Positions 1 through 11,066 of a DNA stretch of 64,000 bases are shown here, one piece after another. Every line of letters begins with the position of its first letter. The stretch's first letter is position 1. Both the position numbers and the translations under genes were made by a program. The notes beneath the pieces are model-generated. The model was not told the origin of the DNA. It saw only the letters and a list, made by a program, of their open reading frames with translations, and did no database searches. The stretch comes from Xylaria sp. FL1777 (Eukaryota > Ascomycota > Sordariomycetes > Xylariales > Xylariaceae), in NCBI GenBank assembly GCA_022578965.1, contig MU400529.1, positions 124,001 through 188,000 on the forward strand. Reading direction: 5' to 3'.

Positions 1-828
1 AAGCACATCGTTTCTTCGCGTGGTCTGCTGATCTGGCGTCGGCCGTCACCTCGAAACCGTGCCCCTTTTTCGCGCGAAGATCCTCTGTGCTGCCTGGATA
101 ATGACGTGCGATTCCAACGATCTTGAACGGATACGATATGTCTCTATGTGACCCCTCTCGAGGTCTCTTCGCTAGCGAGCGCATTAGCCTTGTCAATAGG
201 GGTGAGTGAGTAGGTACTAGCTCCCTTCTGATTTTCTTGTTGTAGTCACCGACTCTTCTCTGTTCAAACAGGAGACTGGTGAAAGTAGACTAGGTGTTGT
301 CTTTTTCGGTTTGTATGCGACCAATTAGTATGACAGCTGCCATTCCGATAAGTCCAGAGTAATGGGTTGACAATCAGTCCCATGTTGCGCTGGGAGAATA
401 CAGCGATCAAGACAAGCTAAGCGCTATCTATACATACCTACCTACCTAGGTAGGTACCTAGAGTAAACTGCATTAGGAGCCATTGACCAATCAATGCGCT
501 TCTATTGCTCCTAAAGAAGCAATCTTCGCTACCCTGCTCATGCTGTTGAAAAGAGCCATTGCAACGCATGGAACGGTCACTACAGCAGCATCGCGCATCC
601 CTACTAATATAGAATAATAAGACCGTGTTTATTCTTTTTTACCCCTTGGTTTACCAAACTCCGTGAGCGTCAAATCAGTAGAAAATCCAGCCGCCGAGTA
701 GGATATCACTCTATATTTCAACCTTCTACAAAAGCCTCGCTTTTCGCCTTCAGGGTGCTCTCCGAGGTAGATTTCACCGACGGACGATTTGCGATCAGAC
801 GCTGGTTATTTGTTAGTACTCATTTATT
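1..828. other. Intergenic, no gene seen
   Basis: No convincing coding frame, tRNA or repeat array is visible. Near 441-460 there is a CCTACCTAGG/TAGGTACCTA palindromic cluster that recurs in many spacers of this window. The last part is the 3' flank of the MTD1 gene, which ends at 829. Confidence 0.5.
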
Positions 829-1859
829 TCATTTTGACTTCATTGTCGGGATATGACGTACAACAAGGTTTCTCAGCAACACAGCGATTGTAACTTTGCC
901 AACTGAAGGCACATATATTGACGCCTTTTCCTTCACTTGGGGACCATCAAAGTTTCGATAGGACGAGAAATTAATGCACACTGCGCCATCGCGGATCAGT
1001 TCGGTCGGGACTTTGTAGTTCTCTGATGGCACGCCACCAATAATCACGTCGCTAATGGGAACACATTGCTCCAGGGTCCAGCCTTCCTTATCCTGGACTT
1101 GGTGACGGGGTTGGCGGATGCCTTGGCCGCGGGTGAAGACCTGCACACCCGTCAAGTCGACAGAATATACCGTGGCACCGTCATTGGCCAGAAGAGCGGC
1201 CAATGGCCGACCATTGACTTCGGATCGATTGATGACTGTTATGGTCTTACCGAATAGCCGGTTGCCGTATGGAAGGATCGAGTTGTAGATCTGGAGATAT
1301 TCTAAAATCTTAACAACGGCAAGTGGCGTGCACGGCAATATGGATTTCTTCAGATTTTGCGGGGGGTCCAGATACCGCACGTTGTGGTACATATTGGAGA
1401 TGTGCTTGTGGCAGAGGCCTTCGACATCTTTAGCAAGGGAAACAGTCTCTTGAATGTACCTGTCATGGACGGGGTTCCCGGGGAAGATAGGATAATAGAC
1501 AATTATGCCATCGACCTTGTTGTCTTCATTGGCCGCCATGATCTCTTCCTCTAGTACTTCTTTCTGGACCTGGCGCAAGTCGAAGTGAAAGCCACTGTAG
1601 TCTCACAGGTGAGCGGGCGATGCCAAGCATACAAACGGGTGGGAAGGCGTTACTTTTCCTCGCACGTCTTCTTGGACCACTCGGCATACTTCGCAGCAGC
1701 CGGATCGTCGTTGGCTAAGAAGGCCACGAGAGTTGGTTTTCCCTCTGCATCCTGCTGCACCGATTTTAACGTGTCCTTGACCTCTGCAAGCAAGCCCTTG
1801 GCAATAGTCTCAGCTAGGATGACCTTACAGGTCTTGGGTACATCTTGGTGAGATGCCAT
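829..1859 (-). CDS. MTD1: Methylenetetrahydrofolate dehydrogenase (NAD+), Mtd1-like
   Basis: Two exons on the minus strand (1654-1859 and 829-1594) join in phase to 323 codons, close to the roughly 320 residues of yeast Mtd1. The intron 1595-1653 starts GTAACG and ends TACAG, and the splice restores the family sequence CEENGFHFDLRQV. Family landmarks follow: VDGIIVYYPIF, the KSILPCTPLAVVKILEY segment, the NAD-binding stretch INRSEVNGRPLAALLANDGA, and the closing GKVTIAVLLRN. The enzyme is a monofunctional cytosolic NAD-dependent dehydrogenase that oxidises 5,10-methylene-THF to methenyl-THF in one-carbon and purine metabolism. It is followed at 2886 by the divergently placed MMS19 gene. Assignment is by family recognition. 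Confidence 0.95.
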
Positions 1860-2885
1860 AGTTTCCTAGGCGATATGTCACATTAGTCTACATTGGGATT
1901 GATACAGGAGACATGAACCCGTTTCAAGCTATGTTGAGAACACCGGTATCAGGCCTGTCGAAGGACAATAGTGGGAAGTATAAATTGATTACCTGATGCT
2001 GCTCTACTCACTCTATGCACCGCACGATGCATGCAGCTGCTTGATACCGAATACAAGTTGAGGACGGCGACGCAAATAGAGGTGCGCTTTACAAGATCAT
2101 TAACGAGGGAATAAAGAAAGATTGAATTGTTACTAAAGGGCGAGAGGTCAAACACTAATTATCGAAATTAGCCGCCGCGACATCTGATAAATAAATAGGT
2201 AGGTACCTAAGGTACCATCCAGCCTCATTGGAGCGAGCATTGCTCCAGAAATCGGAGGTGCTGGCTGTGTCTACTGAGCCGGCTTTTTCTCTCTGTTGCT
2301 TTCGGTTTTTTTTTTTTTCCTCCCCTCTATTAAATTTGGGAACTATCTAGGTACGTACCCAGTACCCAAACCCTCTCAAGCTACCCCTCTTACCTACTTT
2401 GGTCTAGCCTCATATTCGTCAACCCCGATAAGCTAGATAAGTGACGTACCAAGCTTGCTAGCGTGATATTCTATGGCGGGGTTGCTATCTACACGTAGAC
2501 CTGTAGCAGACCGTAAGTAAGTACCTAGAGGTATGTCTAATCCCGTGCAGCACTAATCCAGCTCTTAAAAGATGCAACCAAAGCGTTAAGCAAATAGACG
2601 GCCACGGAATAACAATTCAGATCTGAGGGAATATGCGCCGGTGGGCCGAGGTACTTCTCTGGCGCTAGTCATACCTCCAGGTTGAGATGCTCATGCAATC
2701 TGTTGCGCTGCGAAGACTCCGCCAAAAGAACCTTACAAACAAGCACCGCTCAGCTTCAAAGTGCCACCAACCGCCAATGTGCAATACATACCCTCAACCT
2801 CTAATAATACATCTTCGATCCTCGTATCAAAGCCTCGAAACAGCGCGGGCCGGGAATATCCGCCCGGTTACCTCCCAGTGACGAA
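1860..2885. other. Intergenic, divergent promoter region of MTD1 and MMS19
   Basis: About 1 kb lies between divergent starts. It contains a run of about a dozen T at 2310-2320, followed by CT-rich sequence, and TAGGTAGGTACCTA-type palindromes at 2196-2210. Small open frames here have no family features and are taken as chance. Confidence 0.5.
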
Positions 2886-5800
2886 ATGGCCGCAACCCCC
2901 AGGTTTGATGAGCTTGCTCTGAAATATGTACTTGCGGATAAGGATGAGCAGGACCGGATCTCCGAGCAGGCTGCTCAAGGTGAGTTCCCGTCATCTTGTC
3001 TAATAAATCAGGGTGCTGATTCTCTAGTAGCTATTGAAGACTCTACCAACAAGAGGGTTACTGTTGGCCAATGGGCCGCGTCTGTCCACCAATGGCTGCA
3101 AGCTTCTGGAGACGACGATCTCATTTCAAGGGGCAAGGCGCTGGACTTCCTCGCCAGTACTCTGCAAGTCCTGTCGAGGAGAGCTGATACCTTAAATGCA
3201 GACCAAGTCAAATTGCTCGTCACATTCTTCTGTTCCCTCTTCGAAAATGACCACAAGGCTGGCGTCACAGCGTCCACCAAGGCCCTGAGGCAACTCGTTT
3301 TAACAAAACACTTTCAGCCCACCCTCAGCTACGAGATCCTACAAAGTGTTAGTAAGCTAGGGCATGACTTTAAACTACAAGCCCCTACAACACGCTTAGA
3401 GATTTACCATCTTTTCTGGAGTCTCTTGGAAATTCTTGCTGGGGCCTATGACTCGGAACATTGGCAAGATGACACGAACGGATTTATCCTTGATCTCCTG
3501 GATCTATGCCGAAATGAGAGAGACCCTGAGAATCTCATGATGTGGTTCGCAATTCTAAAAGCATTCCTACAGGATTTCAACCCATCGACCGACGTCACAT
3601 CAGAAATATTCAAGACATTCTCTGCCTATTTCCCTATCTCGCTGAGGTCTTCAGCAATCCCGTCTACTGTAACTACTGATAACTTAAAGGTGGCGCTCCG
3701 GTCTTGCTTCTCTGCGCACTGCCGCGTGGCCAGTCTTTCCATCCCCTTCCTCGTTGACAAACTAGACAAGGTCGATCAGACAGTCGCTGTCAAGGTAGAC
3801 ATCCTGCTTACTCTTGACGCATGCCTTTTGAAATACGATCACCCGAAGCAAAGTGTCATACCTCATGCAGATCAAATATGGGGCTCGCTCAAGTATGAGG
3901 TGCGCAACGGCGAGATTCAAGACATCATCAAGGCCACCCTCAAGGTTTTATACTCCTTGACCAAGCGGCTTGACGAGGAGCATGCTCAATCTTTCCTCGA
4001 CAATACCTGGAGAGATCTGAAGGAAGATATATCAGACTCAAAGTATACTGCACAAGCGGGGCGTTTGCTTATTGCAATCGTTGGCGCATCTCCCCAGTCA
4101 TTTGCCTTACTGATCCCTCGAGCTTTGGAGCACATCAAGAAAACCATTAAACACAACACTTCTGTTATACATAAACGACATCTCATGGCCCTAATGAGTT
4201 CAATAGTAAATTTACGATTACATCTTGTCCCTGATTTGGACTTCAATCGATCCGAATCTGAGGCTGTGGTTGTCCTCTCGGATGACCTGTTTGGTGATTC
4301 GTTATTTAACGACTTGTACTTACCGTTCTGGAGGGAACATTCCCTTTCTTCGTCACCTGTCGAATACATTGGCATCCTGCGAGAAGCTATGCCGGGACTG
4401 GGGGCGCTGGTTGGCCAGATGTCCAGCGGGAAGGTTCCAATCCGACGACTATGTTCAGATTCCACCTGTGAAACAATTATCGGCTTACTTGCCAAACCAG
4501 TCATTATGTGTCCTCTTGACAGCCCTAGATTTTTCGACTTGGTTGAAGAGAGAGTACCTCAGGATCTGCTTGATGCAGGTGAAGAAGCCGTGAGGAATGC
4601 GGTGTCCCTGTATCCGCCATCATTTCGGTATCTCCTCGCACAGTACTTACGCTCTGTTAAAACCGCATACCAGATCCAGCCCCGACCGTATGATTTGAGT
4701 TTACAGATCCGAAACGTTTCTTCTACTCTATGTGCAGTAATTCATTCTGGGACGTTAAAACCTGAAGTATGTTGGCTCCACGAGGCAGCCTTAATCAATA
4801 CGTTCCTGCAAGGCCTACAATGGATGCTATCCGAGCGAGCAGACCCGAAGTTCTTGGTTGTGTTCATTGATGCGATCCATTTGACGCTCAGGCGAGCTTT
4901 GAAGCAAGGGTCAATATGGGACACCAGTCCCAAGCTCACGAAAGAGCAGTTCCAAGATCTCTCTCAAATATTTGAAACTTACGATGTCCCTCGAGTCGAT
5001 TCTAATCGGGTCGGAAAGATCGAAGCACTGGAGATTGGAGAAACAGGCCCCAAGCGCCCTCGAAGTGCGTACTGCCTCTTCGTAGTCCAACAACTCTATC
5101 GCCGATTTACGACCGTCTCGACTATCTTTAATAAATTAAAAGTAGTAGCTCTTAGCCGAGACTTGGATGGAAGCAATCCGGAATTAGTTGCAAGACAAGA
5201 TATCCTCTTGAATCAGCTGGGTCAATTGGCAGCATCAGTGGTTAGAGCATTAAGCGAGGAAGAGCAGAAAGCTCTCGATCTAGATTCTGAAGCTTTTTGT
5301 TTATTCTATGCACCGAATGGAGACTCAACACACAAGTCAGCACTGCCATGGTCTGTTAGCCCTGCCAACGATTTTCGGACGGCGCCACTATCGCTAGGTA
5401 TTATTCAAGGACTGTGGCCTGGGGCTATACGTACAGAAGTGAGTTCTAGTCACCTACAGTATCTGCAGCTACACGAACCTGACAACACCACTAGGTACAC
5501 CTCACCGCTCTCAACGATTTGACCGCTCCCTTGGTCACTATACCAATGCCATGTTCCGAGGCAGCAAGAGCCGCGATGGACGCACTGATCTGTGTTTTGT
5601 CGAATAAATTTGATACAAAAAAGAACAGTACTCTTATGGGACATCGAGTACATACGCAACAACCTCTAATTATGAAGATGCATGAATTAATGGATAATCG
5701 TCGCGTTACTGATGATACCGACTCGAAACTCCGAATATTTCGCAGTGTCTTACATTATCTCGCCGGTGAAATAGCCCGCCCGCTCACGGGACCTGACGAC

Positions 5801-6556
5801 CAGAACCCCCTCCTCACTTTCATTATTGCGAACGGGCCTGTAGATATAATGATGGGCAGGGTGCTCGCGCAGAATCTGGGCCTATTAGTGATGCCTCGGG
5901 AATGCCTATCGGATATCAACCATCCTATACGCAAGAAGCTGGGTCCTGGGTGGTTCTACCACAGATATGTAATTCCATATCTGGACCGTTGCCTCCCGGA
6001 GCTGGGGGCAGAGGAGCGCGAGGCGACCAATCGCGCCGTAAGTATCTTCTCGATCCTGCGGCATTTAGATCACAATGTTTATGCCTCTGAAACGGCTCGC
6101 ATCGTACGGATCGGGATCCGGTCGTTATCCACATTCAAAGTAGGCATAGAGACAGAATCTCTGCTTGCTGTCCTCCTCCATATCCTCGACAAAGACCCTG
6201 ACGAGCTCCGAGGACATCTCGCGGCCCTGATCCAGGGCTTGATCGCTCTCTACGGGATGGCGCGCAACGTGGCCGACGCCGCGAGATTCGAGCTCTACGC
6301 TGGCGGAGAGGAAGGGGAGAACGCATATCAATCCAAGACATCGCGTATCAGTGCCAGGGAGCGCGACCCCGTCGCCACGCGCATGTATACGCTACAATTC
6401 TTCCAAAAACTCACGGAGAGTAAATATGACACTCACCTTCTGCTGCCGTATCGCAGAGACCTGCTCCGGCCCCTTGCGACTGCTTGTGGCGATTCAGTGA
6501 GGGAGATTCGTCGCACGGCGCTCAAGGCGAGACAGGCATGGGAGGGATTGGGCTAG
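2886..6556 (+). CDS. MMS19: MMS19/Met18-like HEAT-repeat protein (cytosolic Fe-S targeting)
   Basis: Large helical-repeat protein of about 1182 codons. It reads as exon 2886-2979, a probable short intron 2980-3027 (GTGAGT...TCTAG; 48 nt, in frame and without a stop, so it could be read through), exon 3028-5494, intron 5495-5568, and exon 5569-6556. The second splice joins NTTR to AAMDALICVLSNKFD, matching the family's C-terminal block. N-terminal family landmarks are TVGQWAASVHQWL, DLISRGKALDFL and LLVTFFCSLFENDHKAG. Mms19 is the adaptor of the late cytosolic Fe-S assembly complex that delivers clusters to DNA polymerases, helicases (XPD) and glycosylases, and so affects repair and transcription. 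It is somewhat longer than the yeast and human proteins (about 1030). The function is inferred from the family. Confidence 0.93.
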
Positions 6557-6965
6557 CTTACCGATCTTTGCACCATTGCCGCCGATCCGCACCTCTATCT
6601 TGATTGAAGTTTGGGTAGGATACAGAGCCGATGTCGTGGAGATGGGGGAAGTATTGATTTTGTTAGTGACTACTGGATTGTTGAGACAAGAATAACTGTA
6701 TGAACAGCCTGGATGTAGAAGTGGAAGAACACAGTATATGACATAAGAAAAGTACGCAACCGATCACCTTGCTAGAACCCTGTTCTATATTTCAACTAGC
6801 AATCTTGTTACTGCTAAGTTTGGGAAACAAGATAGATGTGCTCCATACTAAGACAGAGAACAAAGAATGACAATTCACATAAGACTTTCCACGTAATTAT
6901 TCGATGACGAGGGTATTAAGATAATTTTTTCGAGTAGATTTTACACCAAGCTTTACTATAACCGG
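6557..6965. other. Intergenic between convergent genes
   Basis: Spacer between the 3' ends of MMS19 and SPC2. It presumably holds both polyadenylation regions. Nothing else is recognised. Confidence 0.5.
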
Positions 6966-7877
6966 CTACGCCTTTCTTCTCTTCGTCTTCTTACCCCCAG
7001 AGCCCGTAGCACTACTCTCCGCGCCCGTCGTCTCAGCAGCAGCCAGCGCATCGAGGGTCTCGGCGTCCACGTCCAGGAATCCGGACGACTCCGTAGAAGG
7101 GGGGGAGGCGACACGCTTGGGGTCGGCCTGGGCGATCAGCGGCACGGTCGTGGCGAGCATGATCTGGAAGGGCAGCGCGACGAAGTGTCCCTGCACGTCG
7201 AACCACTCGGTGAAGGAGCGCGCAAACTCGATCTTGCTAGCCGCGCCGCCCTTTGGCGTGACGTCTACGACGACGTAGTAGGTCGGTTCGTTCTTCTTCG
7301 TCGAGGTCGAGACGGATATCTAGTTGGGGGTTATCATCTCTCGTTAGCAGATAATTAAATACATCTGATTGAAGGGGAGGGGCCAGAGGTTAGGGGTTCA
7401 TATGGGTGGGAAGGGAGCATTTATAGCATTTATCCCCTCGCTCACTCACCTTTGTCCCATCCGGCGCCTTTCCCTGGTATACCGTCCCCTTCTCCACGAA
7501 GGTGATCCATATGGTCAGGGCGCCGTTAATTATCGAGTACAGGGCCACGGCGGCCGCCGTGTACCATTTCGTGCTCTCGAAGCCGAGCTTGTAGTCCCAG
7601 AGGAAGCAGGCGGCGGCGATGGCGAAGGCGCTGTAGCCCAGCGCCAGACGCGTGTCGACGAGGTTGTGGTCTTGCTTGAACTTGAGCGAGTTTAGGTAGT
7701 TCGGTATCGCGTCGTCGGAAGTATTCTTCAGGTCTGCTCGGCGTCCCATCAGTTGCGGTTCCGACTGTGTATGTGGCTTCTTGTGGTGTTCAAGACCGGC
7801 TGTTTAAGATAGAGATCGCTGCAGAGAGCGAGCTTACCTGCTAAGTTGTGCACGGTGATTCGCTCTTGGGACGTCAT
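6966..7877 (-). CDS. SPC2: Signal peptidase complex subunit 2
   Basis: Three exons (7838-7877, 7450-7733, 6966-7319) join in phase to 226 codons (225 residues). The first exon encodes only MTSQERITVHNLA plus one base; I chose this start because it restores the family N-terminus ahead of DLKNTSDDAIPNYL. Donors are GTAAGC and GTGAGT, acceptors GCAG and CTAG. Two hydrophobic segments (about residues 45-65 and 75-95) are followed by a cytosolic domain with VVVDVTPKGG and a lysine-rich tail KKTKRRKA. This is the non-catalytic SPC25-type subunit of the ER signal peptidase, which links the peptidase to the Sec61 translocon. EMC3 and SEC62, also ER insertion factors, lie elsewhere in the window. Confidence 0.93.
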
Positions 7878-8275
7878 TTTGAGGTTTCTTTTCCCCGGTC
7901 CCTCGCTGAAATCTGTGAGGAGTAGCTAATTGAGAGTTGTAAGAGCTGAAGGGCGAGCAGGGTACCGGTAGCTCTTTACTTGTCGTGATGCTGTGTAAAT
8001 GCACCTAAATAAGGTAAGTACCGGGCAGTATGTAGGTACTTACTGTGTAAGTTTAAACGTGGCTCGTTCCGTCAGTGTGGAGCAACAGGCTACCTATCTC
8101 TTTCCATGTCAGGGGTCCCCGCGACCCGCTATCAGTGCGCCGTACAGCAGCTTGCGGCTGACGAATTGAGGCTTGCCCCAACCAACCACAACTTCAACTG
8201 CTGGGTCTACTTCCTAAGGCAGTCGAATATCAAGTCACTGGATTGCTCGCCTCGCAAAGACATTCTTGATTGAAC
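7878..8275. other. Divergent promoter region SPC2/EMC3
   Basis: About 400 bases between divergent starts. It contains GGTAAGTACC and TAGGTACTTAC motifs near 8013-8045, of the same family as the palindromes elsewhere. No gene is seen. Confidence 0.5.
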
Positions 8276-9257
8276 ATGGCTCAACTACCGGCGCAAACGA
8301 TCCATAGGGATCCCCAGTTATTGTGAGTTTTTCATGCCGCTTTTGCTTGGAACTGCTGCTGATCACCTACTTGAAAAGCTACTGGATCCTGCTTCCCATC
8401 ACGGTTGTCATGGTAAGCAACTCTTCCATGCACGGCCCAACTGTGTCGGTTATCACTCTGTTCTCCAGCTCATATATATCTAGGTTTTGACCGGTGTCCT
8501 CCGCCACTATGCCTCCGTCCTGATGGCCACCGTACCGAAGAGATTCGATCAGAAGTCGATAAGGGAGCAGCGTTCGATGGTCCACGGCGTCGCCACACGC
8601 AGCAACTTCCACGTTCTGTCTGCCCCGTCCTTCCGTGTGCGCCGCGACTATTTAACCAATGCATACGAATCTGGTGCTTTCTTGAAGGACCCCGATCGCC
8701 GTGGCCAGCCCCCCGCGAACCCCATGACCGATCCCAACGCCATGGACGGCATGATGGGTATGATGAAGAACAACATGGCCATGATGATCCCGAACACTCT
8801 CATCATGAGCTGGATCAACGCATTCTTCAGCGGTTTTGTCATTATCAAGCTGCCTTTCCCTATTACTATCAAGTTCAAGAGCATGCTGCAGGCTGGTGTG
8901 ATGACGAAGGAGATGGATCCTAGGTGGATGTCTAGTATCAGCTGGTATTTCTTGTGTATCTTTGGTCTTCAGAGCGTGTTTAACTTTATTCTTGGGAGTG
9001 AAAATGGTAAGCCTGCCATAGAGCCTAACCTCAACCACCCAGCTTGCGATCTGGCTAGCTAACTTGGAATAGCTGCGAATCAAATGGCCCAGCAAATGGG
9101 TGCCATGGGGCCTCAGGCCGGCCCTCAGATGTTTGGGCCGGGCGTTGACCCCGACAAGCAATTCAAGACGGAGGCGGAGAATCTGGCCGTCGTTGAGCAC
9201 TACTCGGTACTTGATGATGTAGAAAATCGATTGCTCGAGCATATCAAGTCTAAGTAG
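8276..9257 (+). CDS. EMC3: ER membrane protein complex subunit 3
   Basis: Four exons (8276-8322, 8379-8412, 8484-9006, 9073-9257) join in phase to 263 codons (262 residues). The small second exon (34 nt) restores LFYWILLPITVVMVLTG. EMC3 landmarks are the first membrane helix (about residues 15-35), a basic cytosolic stretch around RRDYL, the methionine-rich MMGMMKNNMAMM, the second helix MIPNTLIMSWINAFFSGFV followed by KLPFPIT, and a third helix in SWYFLCIFGLQSVF. EMC3 is the Oxa1/YidC-family core subunit that inserts tail-anchored and multipass proteins into the ER membrane. It is convergent with RPC25 (131-bp gap). Confidence 0.96.
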
Positions 9258-9387
9258 AATAGAATCGAGCTAGGGGGTTTCTTCCTATACCTGCGCCCAA
9301 TCAAATACACCATTTTCCCAAACGCCAGAATATGCCGCCTTTTTCCACTCTAACACCCCCGGTAATATGTCTACGGGATGAACGTCA

Positions 9388-10219
9388 TCAATCCCACCAT
9401 AGGCACACTCCTAGTCCTTCCTTTATCATGCTGCCCTTGAGAGCGTAGGGAGAGATACTCTTGGCCCGCTCGACGGCTTCTTGTTCTCCACTCTCGGGTA
9501 CCTGGTCATTCCAGGTCTCGTCGAGGACTTGAAAGCGGACCATCTCATTCTTATCGTAGTGCATTCTCTCGTCGTCGACTACCCATATCCAAGCCTGCTC
9601 GTTGTGGTCGCTAAGACAAATGAATACTTTGAACGGGCGAAATATGCCGAACGTGATGACTTACAACTCAGTGTTTTGGGGAAGCTCCTTGTAGGGTACC
9701 ACAATTTCCTCAAAGAATTCGGTCCGGACTATTGACGGGTTAATTATTCAAGATCCCTGACTCGTCTTACGTCTGAGGGCTTGAGTCTTACTCTTTAACC
9801 CATCTGCATCTGCGCTACTAATTTTGCCGAACAAAGTCTCTCCTTTGAAGGGCCTGAAGACAATCATGCGGAACTCAACTGCTCATGATAATTGTAAGTC
9901 AGCCTACATGACACTGCATGGTCGGTGCGAGAATAGTTAGCAGTACCATTAACATTGACAAGGCCATCACCATGTCCTATCAACCCTTCAGATGCCCATA
10001 GAAGGTCATACATGCAGATGCAGAGGCCAATCTTCTGTATCACGCGGTTGGAGTACTTGGCGTTAATGTTGTTCTCGATGGCTACACGGCTGTGCTGCTC
10101 GAACTGCGAGGGTGGGATCTGCACTAGATCCGCAATCTTTGTCTGTGTTTTTTTAATTCAGCATAATTCTATCAACATCACGTGTATCTTTTTCCTTGTA
10201 TACTCACTAAGATGAACAT
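9388..10219 (-). CDS. RPC25: RNA polymerase III subunit RPC25 (RPC8)
   Basis: Five exons (10208-10219, 9947-10142, 9792-9878, 9665-9728, 9388-9610) join in phase to 194 codons (193 residues). The first exon is 12 nt (MFIL). The product begins MFIL-TKIADLVQIPPSQF and continues with the Rpb7-type tip domain (NINAKYSNRVIQKIGLCICM, DLLWASEGLIGHGDGLVNVN, EFRMIVFRPFKGE). The S1/OB part (FFEEIVVPYKELP) follows, and it ends GLGVCLWWD. Rpc25 pairs with Rpc17 as the Pol III stalk needed for initiation of tRNA and 5S genes. The small introns split the gene into unimpressive open frames, so it is easily missed. All splice sites are GT-AG, and no frame break was found. Confidence 0.93.
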
Positions 10220-11066
10220 CTTGCACCCTATAAGTCCTAGATAATGATGCATGCATGTTTTTGGTGAAGTTTGTAGGACTGTTAGTGGTAGCTAGTGTAA
10301 GTCGAACCCCACCATAAAGATGATTAGAAAGTTCCAAGTGTGGGGCTGCTTTTAAGGTTAAGCCCAGGCTCCTGCACAGACGGATAACCTCTTAAGAGGG
10401 TGTGGGTCTGTTATGCAGTTAAGCTGCAGTCTTACATCAAACAGGACGTCCACGCATCATCCTCTTCTCAACCTTCAACCACAGCCTTAGCTTGTACGTC
10501 GGCATACATTTATTTCTACCCAACGAAGCTCGATATCGGAATTGGAAATCTTCAAGTGAAACACTACTATTATACTGTCCCCAGTATTATTCCAAGCTCT
10601 GCAAGGGGTTTTCTCTGGACATAACAGAACATTCTACGCGATATCTTCCTCTGCCTTCATTTCGTTGCGTCTGTCAACCAACCGGCTGGTTTGCTTCGTT
10701 TATTAGGTTCGCCAAAGGATACACAATTTCACATTTTTGCTTCGCTAACCTCTCGGCGTGGTCCGCTTAGAGCGCCTATCCGCGCGACGATTTCCTGTAT
10801 GTTCTTTGCTCATCTCACTTTCCCTCGTTTCATTTGGGGCGAAATCCATGGTAGCTCCCTGGTTGGCGGGTTGTCGGGTTGTCTCTCTAAGACTCTTCCA
10901 TCCTCTTCTCCGGGCTCTTCGTCTACCTACCCTCTACTTCCGTTGCGATGTCTTCTATATATTTTTCGAGTTAATCTAATGCGATGTGACTCTCTAGGTG
11001 TTTTTCTTGTCATTTTTGCGCGCCCGACGAGTACTTGACTTCGAAGCGGCCTTGCTTGAATAGACG
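10220..11066. other. Divergent intergenic and 5' leader of the CCCH gene
   Basis: From about 10620 the plus strand is pyrimidine-rich (many TC and CT runs), typical of a fungal promoter or long 5' leader, and it contains possible leader donors such as GTATGTTC at 10798. Small open frames here are taken as chance. Confidence 0.4.

Noticed and set aside
7369..7695. 108-codon plus-strand frame
   Set aside because: Antisense shadow of SPC2 exon 2.
9388..10219. RPC25 as a pseudogene because of many stops in the raw frame
   Set aside because: All stops fall within four canonical introns, and the spliced frame is intact over the full family length.
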